From: Streptosporangium sp. NBC_01495
Lineage (GTDB): Bacteria; Actinomycetota; Actinomycetes; Streptosporangiales; Streptosporangiaceae
Assembly (NCBI RefSeq): GCF_036250735.1
Contig: NZ_CP109431.1
Coordinates: 294,304-358,303, forward strand
Direction: 5' to 3'
DNA length: 64,000 nt
Below are positions 45,400 through 54,660 of the stretch, piece by piece. The position numbers and the translations under genes are program-made. The notes beneath the pieces are model-generated. The model was not told where the DNA came from and searched no databases. It worked only from the letters and a program-made list of their open reading frames with translations. Every line of letters starts with the position of its first letter. The first letter of the stretch is position 1.

Positions 45400-45750
45400 G
45401 TGATCTTCGCCGTCGACGCCGCGGCCGATCACCATGACGGCGCCCACCTCGAGAAGGCGGCCATAAGTCTTGGGCCGGACCGGCCCGACTGGGACATCGT
45501 GCTCACCTTCACCACCGAGGTACCCCTGCGGGTACGGGTCCTGTCCGTGCTACGCAAAGACGGGTGCCTCGTCCGGGCGCTGCCGACCGCCCAGGGAGCG
45601 ACCTATCGGATGAGTACCCGAGTGACCAAGGTCGCCGAGGTCGCCGACGTCCAAGCCGTGATCTCCCTGCTGGCCGGTCGCCTCACCGTCAAGCGGCTCG
45701 GCTGCCCGTACACGGTGATCAGAGCCACCGCACGCCCCGTCACTGCCTGA
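45400..45750 (+). CDS. hypothetical beta-rich protein
   Basis: A GTG with GGGAGG six bases upstream gives 116 residues, MIFAVDAAADHHDGAHLEKA, then DWDIVLTFTTEVPLRVRVLS and VADVQAVISLLAGRLTVKRL. The strand pattern suggests a small globular domain. Located 54 bp after the previous gene in the same direction, probably an operon. Unknown function. Confidence 0.6.
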   Translation: MIFAVDAAADHHDGAHLEKAAISLGPDRPDWDIVLTFTTEVPLRVRVLSVLRKDGCLVRALPTAQGATYRMSTRVTKVAEVADVQAVISLLAGRLTVKRLGCPYTVIRATARPVTA

Positions 45751-46120
45751 GAAACCCCTGTTCCCCGGCTTCGGCGGGCTTCCCGGATGGTCCGGGAGAT
45801 CAGATGATGCGAGCCAGGAGTCTCGGTCAGATCGAGGTACCGAACGATCCTCGCATGAGGCCTGGCACGGTCGGTTCTGACAGCCTGGCAGCGCACGAGC
45901 CGACGTTGACAAACCAGGCGTCGGCCAGCCTGCGCGCGAGCCGGAGACCGACAGCGCACAAGGGCCTGACGAGCCCTACGCGCGAGCGGCACGGTCAGGG
46001 TTTCACGGGGCCTGGACTGAGCTCGCCGTCCAGGGCTCGGAAGAAACGTCTGGTTCGTTTCTCGGGAAGGTCCCGATCCGGGCTGCCATCTCGGCGCCTT
46101 CTCTGGGTCTATCGCAGAAC

Positions 46121-46186
46121 CCTTCCGCTCCGGAAGGCCAAGCCGCTTCGCGGTCGCCTTCGGCGAGCCTTCCTGCACTGCAGGAA
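46121..46186 (+). ncRNA. cluster of four consecutive 3-base-loop hairpins
   Basis: Within 66 bp: CCTTCCG-CTC-CGGAAGG (46121), CCGC-TTC-GCGG (46143), TCGCC-TTC-GGCGA (46154) and TTCCTGC-ACT-GCAGGAA (46170). It ends 68 bp before the ATG at 46255 and lies in a 500-bp gap without a gene. It could be a structured 5' leader, a small RNA or an attachment or origin site. Confidence 0.45.
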
Positions 46187-46254
46187 CCCGCGATCGAGAC
46201 GACCCAGGCGCCAAGACAACAACCCGACCCACTGGCCACGGCGAGAGGACACTG

Positions 46255-46677
46255 ATGAAGATCCGCGTCATGGCCGATCACTCCTGGACCGAGCTGTCCG
46301 AGGACGCGGCCTACACCGACGAGGTGTTCGAGATTCCCTGCGCCCTCTGGGACAGCACGTCCGCGACGGAGCGCGAGACCTGGGTCGCCGGGGCGGTCCT
46401 CGTGCTCGCCGGAAGGCGCAGCCAGAAGACGTTCGAAAGCCACGAGATCGAGCGGTATCCCGGGCGGTTCGTCGGCCGAACCCTCACCATGGAGGGCAAG
46501 GGCGACATCCAGTGGGAGAAGACCACCATCACCGCCATGGAGGACGGTCACCTGATTCTGTCCGGTGGCGAGCAGGTCACCCAGCTCTTGGAGGACTCCC
46601 CGGTGCGGACTCCTATCGGCGGCTCGAACAGCCGCGTCCCGCCCGGGGAGATCGCCCTTGGGATCATCCACTCATGA
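46255..46677 (+). CDS. hypothetical protein
   Basis: 140 residues, MKIRVMADHSWTELSEDAAY, with GAGAGGA five bases upstream. A beta-sheet pattern (WVAGAVLVLAGRRSQKTFES; FVGRTLTMEGKGDIQWEK) with an acidic turn. No family recognised. The structured stretch 46121-46186 precedes it and may regulate it. Confidence 0.6.
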   Translation: MKIRVMADHSWTELSEDAAYTDEVFEIPCALWDSTSATERETWVAGAVLVLAGRRSQKTFESHEIERYPGRFVGRTLTMEGKGDIQWEKTTITAMEDGHLILSGGEQVTQLLEDSPVRTPIGGSNSRVPPGEIALGIIHS

Positions 46678-46874
46678 GCGGGCAGGTGAGCCTCCGACAA
46701 GGAGGGCGGCGACCCGCCATGCGCGCTGTGCAGATGGTCGGCGGCGACCTGTCGAAGCACCGCAGCGAGATCCTCTCCCAGTGGGGCGACGACGCCGCGC
46801 GAAGAGCGCCACGTCCCGGCTCGACGATAGGTGGATGGTCGTCGTCCAGCTCTGGTTATCCCACGTAGGCTTCT

Positions 46875-46899
46875 CCCCTCCCCTCCCCTCCCCTCCCCT
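46875..46899 (+). repeat. (CCCCT)5 microsatellite
   Basis: Five perfect tandem CCCCT units. The minus strand is (AGGGG)5, able to form a G-quadruplex. It lies 200 bp after the end of the 46255 gene, at the start of the decayed lipase gene. Confidence 0.6.
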
Positions 46900-47760
46900 C
46901 TCCGCTCTGCGGGCGCACTACCTGGCCGTACGGCTCAGGAGGCGCGGCTCGTCGCTTACGGCGAGGCCGAGTATCTGGGCATTTCGGGCTTCCTGCTCGA
47001 TGAGGCGGCGTGTGCCCGTACCCACGCGGTGCCCGGCGCCCCGGGTCCGGCGCGGGCGGCCCGTTGCCCGTCGTGCTGTTCTCACCTGGCCTCGGCTGCG
47101 TAGGGACCCAGAACACCACCTGGGCCGAGAACCTGGCCGGCCGCAGGACGTCGTGGCGGCCCTCGACCACCCCTACGACTCGGCCATGGTCACCCTTGAG
47201 GACGGCCGGACGATCCACACCCGGCTCGCGGCCACCGGCGACCAGGCGCAAGACGACAGGCACGCGGCCGGGTGGACGGCGGTCAGAGCCGCCGACCCGG
47301 GCCCGGCGGCCGGACCCCTCTCCGGGCGGCTCGGCACCCGCAAGGCCGCGGCGACCGGCCGCTCCCTCGGCGGCGCCGCCGCCTTGCAGGCCGCCCGCCA
47401 AGCCCCTCCGGTTCGGGGCCGTCGTCAACCTGGACGGCTTGCCCCGCGACCCCGAACCGCGACCGTTCCACCAGCCCGTGCTCGCGCTCACCTACGGCAT
47501 CGCGCCGGGCGAGAATCCGGGCTGCATCCCCGGCCTCCCCCGGGTACTGCGGCTCAGCACCGCGACGGGCTCCCGGCTCACCGTCCCCGGCGCGGCACAC
47601 CTCACCGTCACCGACGCCCCGCTCCACTTGCCGCCGCTGCCCGTCCTCGTCGGCTCCCTGGACCGCACCGCCGGGCCGCGCCTCACTGCGGTGGCCGCCG
47701 TCGCCTTCCTGAACATCACCCTTCCTGGCGAGCTGGGCGACCTGGTGGCGACTGGTGAGC
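46900..47760 (+). pseudogene. PAF-acetylhydrolase-type alpha/beta hydrolase, several frameshifts
   Basis: Pieces in different frames join to a known pattern: AEYLGISGFLLDEAACARTH, then LPVVLFSPGLGCVGTQNTTW, then TAVRAADPGPAAGP and GRSLGGAAALQAARQ (nucleophile elbow, G-x-S-x-G), AVVNLDGLP, and PGAAHLTVTD with the catalytic His. At least three frame changes between 46980 and 47420. A lipase/acetylhydrolase in decay. Confidence 0.65.
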
Positions 47761-47835
47761 GACAAAGTGGCGTTCACATGGCGTGGACGCGAGCGGCGGT
47801 CGAGGATTGAGCGTTGTAGTTGGTTCGGTAGTCGA

Positions 47836-49869
47836 TCACAGAGACAGACCTGCGGCAGTGCAGGGCGAAGTCAGGGTCTCGACTGTGGCCGCCGACATCT
47901 GCTCGCCATACAACACCACCGCGCCAGCGGCCCACAGGGCGTCGGCCAACAGCGGATCAGTGGGTCGCTGCCAGGCGGCGAGTTCGGCGACGGTCACGGC
48001 GTCCCAAAAAAGAAAGTGCGCGGCGTACACGTGGTCGTGGAGGCCGGCGACTGCGTCGACCGCTTCGCGGCGAGCGGATCTCCAGCGCTGGTCGTCAATG
48101 CTGATGCGTGCGGTGAGCAAAGAGTCCAGGCGGGCGCGGGGCAGCCGTGCCGCAGTGGTCAGCAGGTGTCGTGCAGCGGGAGTGCGTGGTCCGTACACGG
48201 TGTTCTCGGTGACCTGTACGGGCAGCAAGACCTGTTCCCACGGCCCGGTCAGCAGCACCAGGTCGGCGGCCTCCTGCTCGTTCTGCTCCTTGGCGCTGGT
48301 GTGCAGGACATCGGAGCGGTGTTCGAACCAATGATCTGGCATAGCGAAACCAGGTGCGGCGGCAAGGCCGAGAACGGCGTCGAACAGCGCGAGCGCGCCG
48401 ATGACGCGATCATCAGCAGTCGCCACGCCGACGAACGGCGCGGCGAGCCTGCGCTCCAAACCGATCATGGAGTGTGCCGGTGCGGGGACCGCGAACACAT
48501 CGCACCACCGTTCCCAGCGGTGGGCCACCCAGTCCGCGGCCCGGGAGGTTCCCAGGCGGGCGATCACGCGGGCGCGCGCTTCTGCGCGGGCCCGGGTATC
48601 GGCGCGCGCCGCGATCGCCAGCTCATGCTGCTGGGTCAGGGTGAGAGTGACGGCGGTGAGGTCGAGCCGACGAAGCTGCTGGTCGTGGGTGAAGCTGACC
48701 GGCAGCATGATTTCCCCGTCCGAGGGCAGGCCCGGGCGTACCCTTACCGGCAGGGAGAGTGGATCGCGGGCTTCGGCGGCCGTTGCCACCTTCGGGTCCG
48801 CGTCGGACAAGAGGCGGCGTTGTAGCTCCGCGGGTGCCCAGCGGGAATGGGCGACCGCTGCGCGTACGCCCGGGTCGGTGTCCTCGGCCAGGCCAGCCCA
48901 CACGAAGGAGGGTGTGAAGTATCCGTGTGTGGCGGCGGCCTTGCGGACCTGCGAGCTCGGGTCAGCCAGGACACGCGCCCAGCGGGCGCCGTCCTGCTCA
49001 GGGATGCCGCCGGCGATCGCGGTCACGCGCACGCTGGGCGCCGGATCATCCAGCGGGTCGGCCAGCTCCACCCCGGACGCCGCAGGGTCGACGGGGACGG
49101 GCCGGCCGTCGGCTGCCGAAAGCGCGGCAAAGATGTGGCTGTCGAGCACGTGCAATCCGGCGCGACGAGCCGCGGCACGCACCCGCGGCTCGGAGTGTCC
49201 CAGGAGCGCGCGGCGCACAGCCAAGCCTTCCTGCGACTCCGGCAGGACGCGCATGTGGCGGTTGCGGGCCAACGCGACCAGCACCGCGACCTCCGGATCA
49301 GCGATCAGCTTGGTCGCCGACACCTCGCCCTGGGTGTAGCGGTGCCGCGGCCCCACAATCAGTGGGAGCGCCTCAGCGGCCAGTGTCCGGCACCGGATGT
49401 TCGACGAGGTGGTGAAGGCACGCAGCATCTTGGCCAACGTGGCTTGTGCTGCGCCGGGGTCCTGCCGGTGCTCCCATCCGTACCGCAGCCCCTCCACAGC
49501 CTTTCCCAGTTCGGCGGCGGTGATCGCCGGAGCCGCCGCGATCAACCGCGGCACGTCGGTCACGGCCCCCAACGCGTGACGGGAGATCACGGCACGGGAC
49601 TGCCCCTTGGCCCGTGCCGCCAGCATGGCCAGCACGCTCATCGGTAGCGCCGAGTTGCGCAACACGGCCGAGAGCCTGCCCTGCCAGGCTCCGTCGCCGA
49701 GCAGGAACTCCACCACGCCCGCCGGGGGGTCACGCAACACTGAGGCCGGTGCCGAGGGGTTGGTCCACACCTCGGCCGCCACAGCCGGATCAAGGTAAAC
49801 TGGACGGCGCGCGACTTCCAGTACGCCAGGTCCGTCACGACGTCCATCATCCCAACTAACGAAGAGCAC
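47836..49869 (-). CDS. HEAT-like repeat protein
   Basis: A GTG start gives 677 residues; no ribosome site seen. The middle is a series of alpha-helical repeats with the motif DPxxxVRxAAxxH (e.g. LADPSSQVRKAAATHGY; AEDTDPGVRAAVAHS; LSDADPKVATAAEAR), the pattern of HEAT or leucine-rich-variant repeats. Such domains act as protein-protein scaffolds. The C-terminal half (LGLAAAPGFAMPDHWFEHRS) may be a separate helical domain. No partner is known. Overlaps no other gene. Confidence 0.65.
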   Translation of the reverse strand: MLFVSWDDGRRDGPGVLEVARRPVYLDPAVAAEVWTNPSAPASVLRDPPAGVVEFLLGDGAWQGRLSAVLRNSALPMSVLAMLAARAKGQSRAVISRHALGAVTDVPRLIAAAPAITAAELGKAVEGLRYGWEHRQDPGAAQATLAKMLRAFTTSSNIRCRTLAAEALPLIVGPRHRYTQGEVSATKLIADPEVAVLVALARNRHMRVLPESQEGLAVRRALLGHSEPRVRAAARRAGLHVLDSHIFAALSAADGRPVPVDPAASGVELADPLDDPAPSVRVTAIAGGIPEQDGARWARVLADPSSQVRKAAATHGYFTPSFVWAGLAEDTDPGVRAAVAHSRWAPAELQRRLLSDADPKVATAAEARDPLSLPVRVRPGLPSDGEIMLPVSFTHDQQLRRLDLTAVTLTLTQQHELAIAARADTRARAEARARVIARLGTSRAADWVAHRWERWCDVFAVPAPAHSMIGLERRLAAPFVGVATADDRVIGALALFDAVLGLAAAPGFAMPDHWFEHRSDVLHTSAKEQNEQEAADLVLLTGPWEQVLLPVQVTENTVYGPRTPAARHLLTTAARLPRARLDSLLTARISIDDQRWRSARREAVDAVAGLHDHVYAAHFLFWDAVTVAELAAWQRPTDPLLADALWAAGAVVLYGEQMSAATVETLTSPCTAAGLSL

Positions 49870-50054
49870 TGGCGACGCAACTCAGCAACAGCCACTGTTC
49901 CTGAACGACCCCACCCGGCGCTGCTGGTTTCCGCTCCTACCCGCGTGCACTGTGTCTCCCCTTCAGATCCAAGGTCTCCCTCTCGATTAGGTACGAAACA
50001 CGTCGCTAGCACACACCATGAGGGCGCTGACGATGATATGGGCCTGAGACAAAA

Positions 50055-50155
50055 GGTGATGTCTTTGGACTGAGACCCCCAAAGAACTGCCTGGTCCCCG
50101 TGGTGCCGTACGGCAAGGCATTTGAGATCCCACACTGAATATGGCGTCCCAAACC
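50055..50155 (+). repeat. short element related to 51079-51172
   Basis: Contains TTTGGACTGAGACCCCCAAA and ends CACTGAATATGGCGTCCCAA. It follows the same plan as the copy at 51079: GGACTGAGAC at one end, GAGATC..ACACTG near the middle, and a GTCCCA end inverted to the first. MITE-like, no gene. Confidence 0.45.
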
Positions 50156-50232
50156 GAATGGCATCTTCTCAGGTCGAGGTGTGTTGTCATCCTTTAGGGG
50201 AGGCTTTCGCGGGTTGCCGGGAGCGCCTATTG

Positions 50233-51030
50233 TTAGTCGGCGCTGGTGTGCAGACCTTCCAGGAACAGCAGGTTGTCGATGTAGATGGTGGAGCCCGCGA
50301 GTGCCTCGGCGAGCGCCTGATGGGGGCATTCAGGCTCGCGGATCTTCTGGATTGCCGCGCCGGCCAGTTCGCTCCTCAGTCGTTCCAGGGTGGCTACTGC
50401 GATGAGTGCCTGTTCACGGGCGGCCTTGGTGGGATTCGGTTCCTCCATAGCGTCGCTCACGGGCTTGATCTCGGCGGCGAGCTTTGTCATGGCCCCAATG
50501 TGCAGTTGGAGCCACATTGTCCAGTCGCGGCGGACCATCAACTCTCCGAGGTCAATTTCGGCCAGGACTTCATATCGGTCCTCGGGTTCGTCATCCTCGT
50601 CCAGGTCGCTGTTGTCGGCGTCATTGTGGAAGAAGACCGCGGCGACCCAGCGACCGCCGGACAGCGGGGAGTTTTCCTCTTCCCACATCGGCGATACGAA
50701 CGCTGGGTTGTGTTCGTCCCCGATCGGGGGGACGTCCTGGTAGCGGAAGGCGATGAAGGCGGTGTCGATTCCAGGTCCGGCGGGCCGGTTGGCCAGGTCC
50801 TCCCGGAGCTGCTTGTCGCCGCTGTGCGGACCGTCGAGATAGTCCCGGATGGCCCCGTAGGCGAAGACCGGCCCGCAGGACAGTTCACCAATCGCCGCTG
50901 GGAAGCCCGGGTCCGTCCGCCGGGCCGACTCAAGGTCGCGAATCGGCACGCCTTTAATCTTGGAGAAGCCGATCATGTCGACGATGGGGTCGATGGACAT
51001 ACGGACTTCTCGGGGAAGCTCTACCTCCAT
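50233..51030 (-). CDS. hypothetical acidic protein between two short repeats
   Basis: The ATG at 51030 gives 265 residues, MEVELPREVRMSIDPIVDMI. The second Met (MSIDPIV) is also possible. DLESARRTDPGFPAAIGELS and DNSDLDEDDEPEDRYEVLAE show an acidic protein with a helix at the C-terminus. Two related non-coding repeats flank the gene, so the segment may have moved as a unit. No family recognised. Confidence 0.6.
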   Translation of the reverse strand: MEVELPREVRMSIDPIVDMIGFSKIKGVPIRDLESARRTDPGFPAAIGELSCGPVFAYGAIRDYLDGPHSGDKQLREDLANRPAGPGIDTAFIAFRYQDVPPIGDEHNPAFVSPMWEEENSPLSGGRWVAAVFFHNDADNSDLDEDDEPEDRYEVLAEIDLGELMVRRDWTMWLQLHIGAMTKLAAEIKPVSDAMEEPNPTKAAREQALIAVATLERLRSELAGAAIQKIREPECPHQALAEALAGSTIYIDNLLFLEGLHTSAD

Positions 51031-51078
51031 GCCACTGATTCTCCCACAGAGGCCGTGCCGCGAGGGCGCTGGTGGTGA

Positions 51079-51172
51079 CATGGGACTGAGACGTCCTCAG
51101 AACGGCCAGTTCCCGGCGTTTCTGCATGACAACCTTTTCGAGATCTTACACTGGTTTCAGCGTCCCATTCTG
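51079..51172 (+). repeat. MITE-like element, second copy
   Basis: Starts ATGGGACTGAGACGTCC and ends GTTTCAGCGTCCCAT; the ends are inverted copies of each other (ATGGGAC..GAGAC against GTTTC..GTCCCAT). The copy at 50055-50155 is in the same orientation on the other side of the 50233 gene. No coding potential. Confidence 0.45.
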
Positions 51173-51319
51173 GTGTCATTTTCCTGTATTCGCTGTTGTC
51201 TCAATATTGTCCAAGCTCAGGCGTTCTGTCATTTATTTTGATCATTTGACTGCGAGAGACTGGGCCCTGTCTGCCGTTGCCCGTCTGATCACTTCGGTTT
51301 GTGTCGTGAGGCCGGTAGT

Positions 51320-51831
51320 TCACAGAGACAAAAGTTTGGCGGTATGGTGCGCTTCCTGGAGGAGTTGGAAGACTTTCTTGTCTCCGGTGGGTTTGTCGGG
51401 ATGCCACCTCAAGGCCGCTTTCATGTAGAGCCTGACGGCAGGGCGCTCATCGAAGGGGGAGGCCCCGGCGAGTTCTCGCAGGAGCGGAAGAACACGCGCG
51501 ACGGGCAGAGGGGTCCTCGCGGTGATCGCCGCGAGCTCCGCGTGGTAGCCGCGCACCAGGTGACGGCGGCGCTCCAGTTCATCCGCCTCGCGGCGGCGCC
51601 GGTTGTACTCCTCCGTGCCGAGCCGATCCCGCCAGGCCGCCTGCTTGCACGCATCCGAGCAAAAACGCGGCCGCCGCCCGGCCCGGGGCGCCTGTTCCAG
51701 CCCAGCCCGCACCGCTCACATTTCAACCGCTGTAGGTCCTGGCCGTCCCGCGGCGGGCTGGAACGTGCTTGTCGCGCCACACCGAACCTGTCTTTCCGCT
51801 CGCGATGAGTGCTCCACCCCATCGCTACCAC
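51320..51831 (-). pseudogene. zinc-finger plus J-domain-like protein, frameshifted
   Basis: One frame reads LQRLKCERCG and then breaks; the next frame (from GTG 51712) reads RAGLEQAPRAGRRPRFCSDA, AWRDRLGTEEYNRRRREAD and KAALRWHPDKPTGDKKVFQL. The finger C-x-x-C...C-x-x-x-C is split at the frame change, near 51715. The HPDKP segment is the J-domain signature (HPD), so it may be a chaperone-type adaptor. The shift could also mean a short form starting at GTG 51712. Confidence 0.5.
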
Positions 51832-51904
51832 AACCGGCTTCCGCTACGCGAGCGATCCCGTGAAGTCGGTCCAGGAAGTGCGAAAGACAGGAAACGTCCA
51901 TGCG

Positions 51905-52320
51905 CAATTCGTAACACCTGCATGCCTAAGAGCCAGGCAGTGACAGTCAGGCATCTGCACAGTCACCGGGGCGGCTACAACGGTAGTTTGTGCTGTTTTG
52001 TCGAAATCCTGTCGGCGATGTAATGCGTAACACGATTGCTCCATGCAGCCTTATCTGCGAGCTGTCTGCGCTTCTTCTTTCCTGTTCAGAAGCATGATCG
52101 CCGCGTTTCACGCCAGAGGCGGCGTCGACTATTTCGTAACACGCTGCCTGCGCAGCGTCTTTTGCTCTGAGGGCACCTGAGAAGCAGGCAACAGGTGTGC
52201 TCTCGCACTCCTTGCCGACACCATCAATTCGTAACACCAACATTTCAGCCTTCCCCCGTCTGCGATGCAAGGCAGCCAACCGTACGCAGAGGCCTTCACT
52301 GCTTTGCCGACCGCAGTGAA
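51905..52320 (+). repeat. array of four CGTAACAC-plus-stem-loop units
   Basis: CGTAACAC occurs at 51910, 52026, 52135 and 52230, spacing 116, 109 and 95 bp, each preceded by AT(T/G)- or TT-type bases and followed within 2-30 bases by an imperfect stem-loop (e.g. CTGCATGCCT with AGGCATCTGCA; CTGCCTGC with GCAGGCAACAG; GCTTCT with AGAAGC). No protein-coding frame is convincing here (51832-52530). Neither CRISPR nor integron geometry. Confidence 0.5.
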
Positions 52321-53418
52321 TCCGCCTGGCGTCGCGCGTGCTTGCGCGGCGAAGACGGATGGAGTTGCCGGCCCAGGCATGCAGGCGTGGCTCTGTAGGT
52401 GAATTTGAGAGCCAGATGTCGGTCAGTGGCTCTGTGGCGCTCGGTGGGGGTGGAGCCGTGTTAGCGAATTCCAGAGCCACCTGAGGGTCAGCGGTGCGAG
52501 TATCGAAGCGTTACTCCGTGTGAGGAGACGCTGGTGACACACCCCCAGTCCAAGGTGGAGGTATTCGCGGCGATTCGCCGGGATTCTCGTGCGGGGCTGT
52601 CGGGTCGGCAGATCGCGATCAAGTATCGGGTCAGCCGGAACACGGTGGCTGAGGCGTTGCGTCAGCCGTGGCCGGAGCCGAGGAAGAAGATGGCGCCGCG
52701 GGCGAGTCGGCTGGATGCGTTCAAACCATTGATCGACGAGATGCTGCGGGCCGATCTGGATGCGCCGCGCAAGCAGCGGCACACGGCGAAGCGTATCTTC
52801 GCGCGGCTGGTGGATGAGCACCAGGCGATGGAAATCTCGTATCAAATTGTCCGCGCCTACGTCGCTCACCGGCGGGGCGAGATCCGGGTCGAGGCAGGCC
52901 GGGGTCCGCCGGAGGCGTTCGTCCCGCAGTCGCATCTGCCGGGAGTCGAGGCCGAGGTCGACTTCGGGGACGTGACGGTCCGGATCGCGGGAGAGCAGGT
53001 GAAGTGCTTCCTGTTTTCGTTCCGGTTGTCGTATTCGGGCAAGGCAGTCCACCGGGTGCTGGCCACCGGAGGGCAGGAGGCGTTCTTCGAGGGACACGTC
53101 CACGCTTTCAGGGTGCTGGGTGGAGTCCCGACGGGCAAGGTCCGCTACGACAACCTCAAGGCTGCGGTCTCCGCGGTGCTGGGGTTCACCCGGGCCCGGA
53201 CGGAGTCCGCCCGCTGGACGGCGTTTCGCGAGCACTACGGGGTCGAGGCGTTCTACTGCCAGCCGGGGATCAAGGGCGCCCACGAGAAGGGCGGGGTCGA
53301 GGGCGATATCGGTTGGTTCCGCCGCAACCACCTGGTCCCGTCCTGTTGACTGAACTACTTACTGCACCGCTCGTGCTTAGAGTGCGGTTGAGGATCAGGT
53401 TGACTACGGTCGCTGCCC

Positions 53419-54660
53419 GTGATCGAAGAGGAAAATTCGTCTCGGGATCTGCGGTCGCTGGTCGTGCCACGGGCGGGGTCGTTGGCGGCGACCGGCGATC
53501 CGTGGGAGCCGTATCGGCTGCTGGATTCCACGGGTGAGCCGGTGACGGCTGTCGCAGCGTACTTCGGTGAGTTGCAGGCCGCCGGACGGGCGGCGGCGAC
53601 GCAACGCTCGTATGGGATGGCGTTGCTGCGCTGGTTCCGGTTCCTGTGGGCGATAGAGATCGCCTGGCGGGAGGCGACCCGGATCGAGGCGCGGGACTTC
53701 TCCCGTTGGATCCAGATCGGCGCGAAGCCGGTCCGACCGCATTGGCGGGCGCCGGACAAGCCCGTGGTGGTGAAGCCCAAACGGGTCAACGCGGTGACCG
53801 GCAAACGACCGCCCGGCGAGAAGTACGCACCCTCGACCATCGCGCACTGCGAGACGGTGCTGCGCAGCTTCTATGACTTCCACCTGGACGCCGGGACCGG
53901 GCCGCTGGTGAACCCGTTCCCGCTGGCCAGAGCCAAGCGAGCGCACGCGCATCACAACCCGATGGATCGGTTCGGGCCCCAGCGTGCCGGTCTGTATCGG
54001 CCTCGACAGCCCAAGCGGATTCCGCGGCACATCCCGGACGCGGTGTTCAACGACCTGTTCGCGCGGTTGTCCAGCGACCGGGACCGGGCCCTGGTCGCCT
54101 TCTGGGTGTCAACCGGGGCGCGGGCTGCGGAGCTGCTGGGAGTGCTGCGCAGCGGCGCGGACCCGGGACAGCAGCTGATCACCGTGGTGCGTAAGGGATC
54201 CCGAGCGATGCAGCAGCTTCCGGCGTCGCCAGACGCCTTCGTCTGGCTGCGGCTCTACCAGCAACAAATCCACGGCTTGGCGCTGGCGGGACCGGACGAC
54301 CCCTTGTGGTGGACGCTGCGCAAGCCGTTCCGGCCGCTGACCTATCACGCAGCCCGGGCGATGTTCGTCCGAGCCAACGCGGTCCTGGGGTCGAACTGGT
54401 CGCTGCACGACCTGCGACACACGGCGGCCTACCGTCTGGCCCGCGACCCGGGCATGCCGATCACCGACGTCCAGTGGGTTCTCGGTCATGCTTCGCTGAC
54501 CACCACCCAGATCTATACGACTCCGACCCCCGCGGACGCCATCGACGCGGTGATCGCCCATCACCGGCGTCGAGCCGAGCCCCGGCCGCCCGCGGAACCC
54601 GAGTCGCTGGGCTATCGCAAGGAGAGCCTGGACGTGTTGTTCGGCCGGAGGGACTCGTGA
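53419..54660 (+). CDS. tyrosine recombinase, first of pair
   Basis: 413 residues from a GTG without clear ribosome site. Core-binding domain YGMALLRWFRFLWAIEIAWR. Catalytic residues: R in STGARAAELLGVLRSG, K in VVRKGSRAMQQ, HDLRHTAAYRLA (H-x-x-R), WVLGHASLTTTQIYTTP (H and nucleophile Tyr). All boxes are present. It overlaps the second recombinase gene by four bases (GTGA), so they are made together, as in Tn554-like elements. Confidence 0.85.
   Translation: MIEEENSSRDLRSLVVPRAGSLAATGDPWEPYRLLDSTGEPVTAVAAYFGELQAAGRAAATQRSYGMALLRWFRFLWAIEIAWREATRIEARDFSRWIQIGAKPVRPHWRAPDKPVVVKPKRVNAVTGKRPPGEKYAPSTIAHCETVLRSFYDFHLDAGTGPLVNPFPLARAKRAHAHHNPMDRFGPQRAGLYRPRQPKRIPRHIPDAVFNDLFARLSSDRDRALVAFWVSTGARAAELLGVLRSGADPGQQLITVVRKGSRAMQQLPASPDAFVWLRLYQQQIHGLALAGPDDPLWWTLRKPFRPLTYHAARAMFVRANAVLGSNWSLHDLRHTAAYRLARDPGMPITDVQWVLGHASLTTTQIYTTPTPADAIDAVIAHHRRRAEPRPPAEPESLGYRKESLDVLFGRRDS

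Noticed and set aside
51905..52320. CRISPR array
   Set aside because: The common word is only 8 bp, spacing varies from 95 to 116 bp and there are no cas genes.
51905..52320. Integron attC array
   Set aside because: No GTTRRRY/RYYYAAC core pairs, no integrase of the IntI type beside it and no cassette genes between units.
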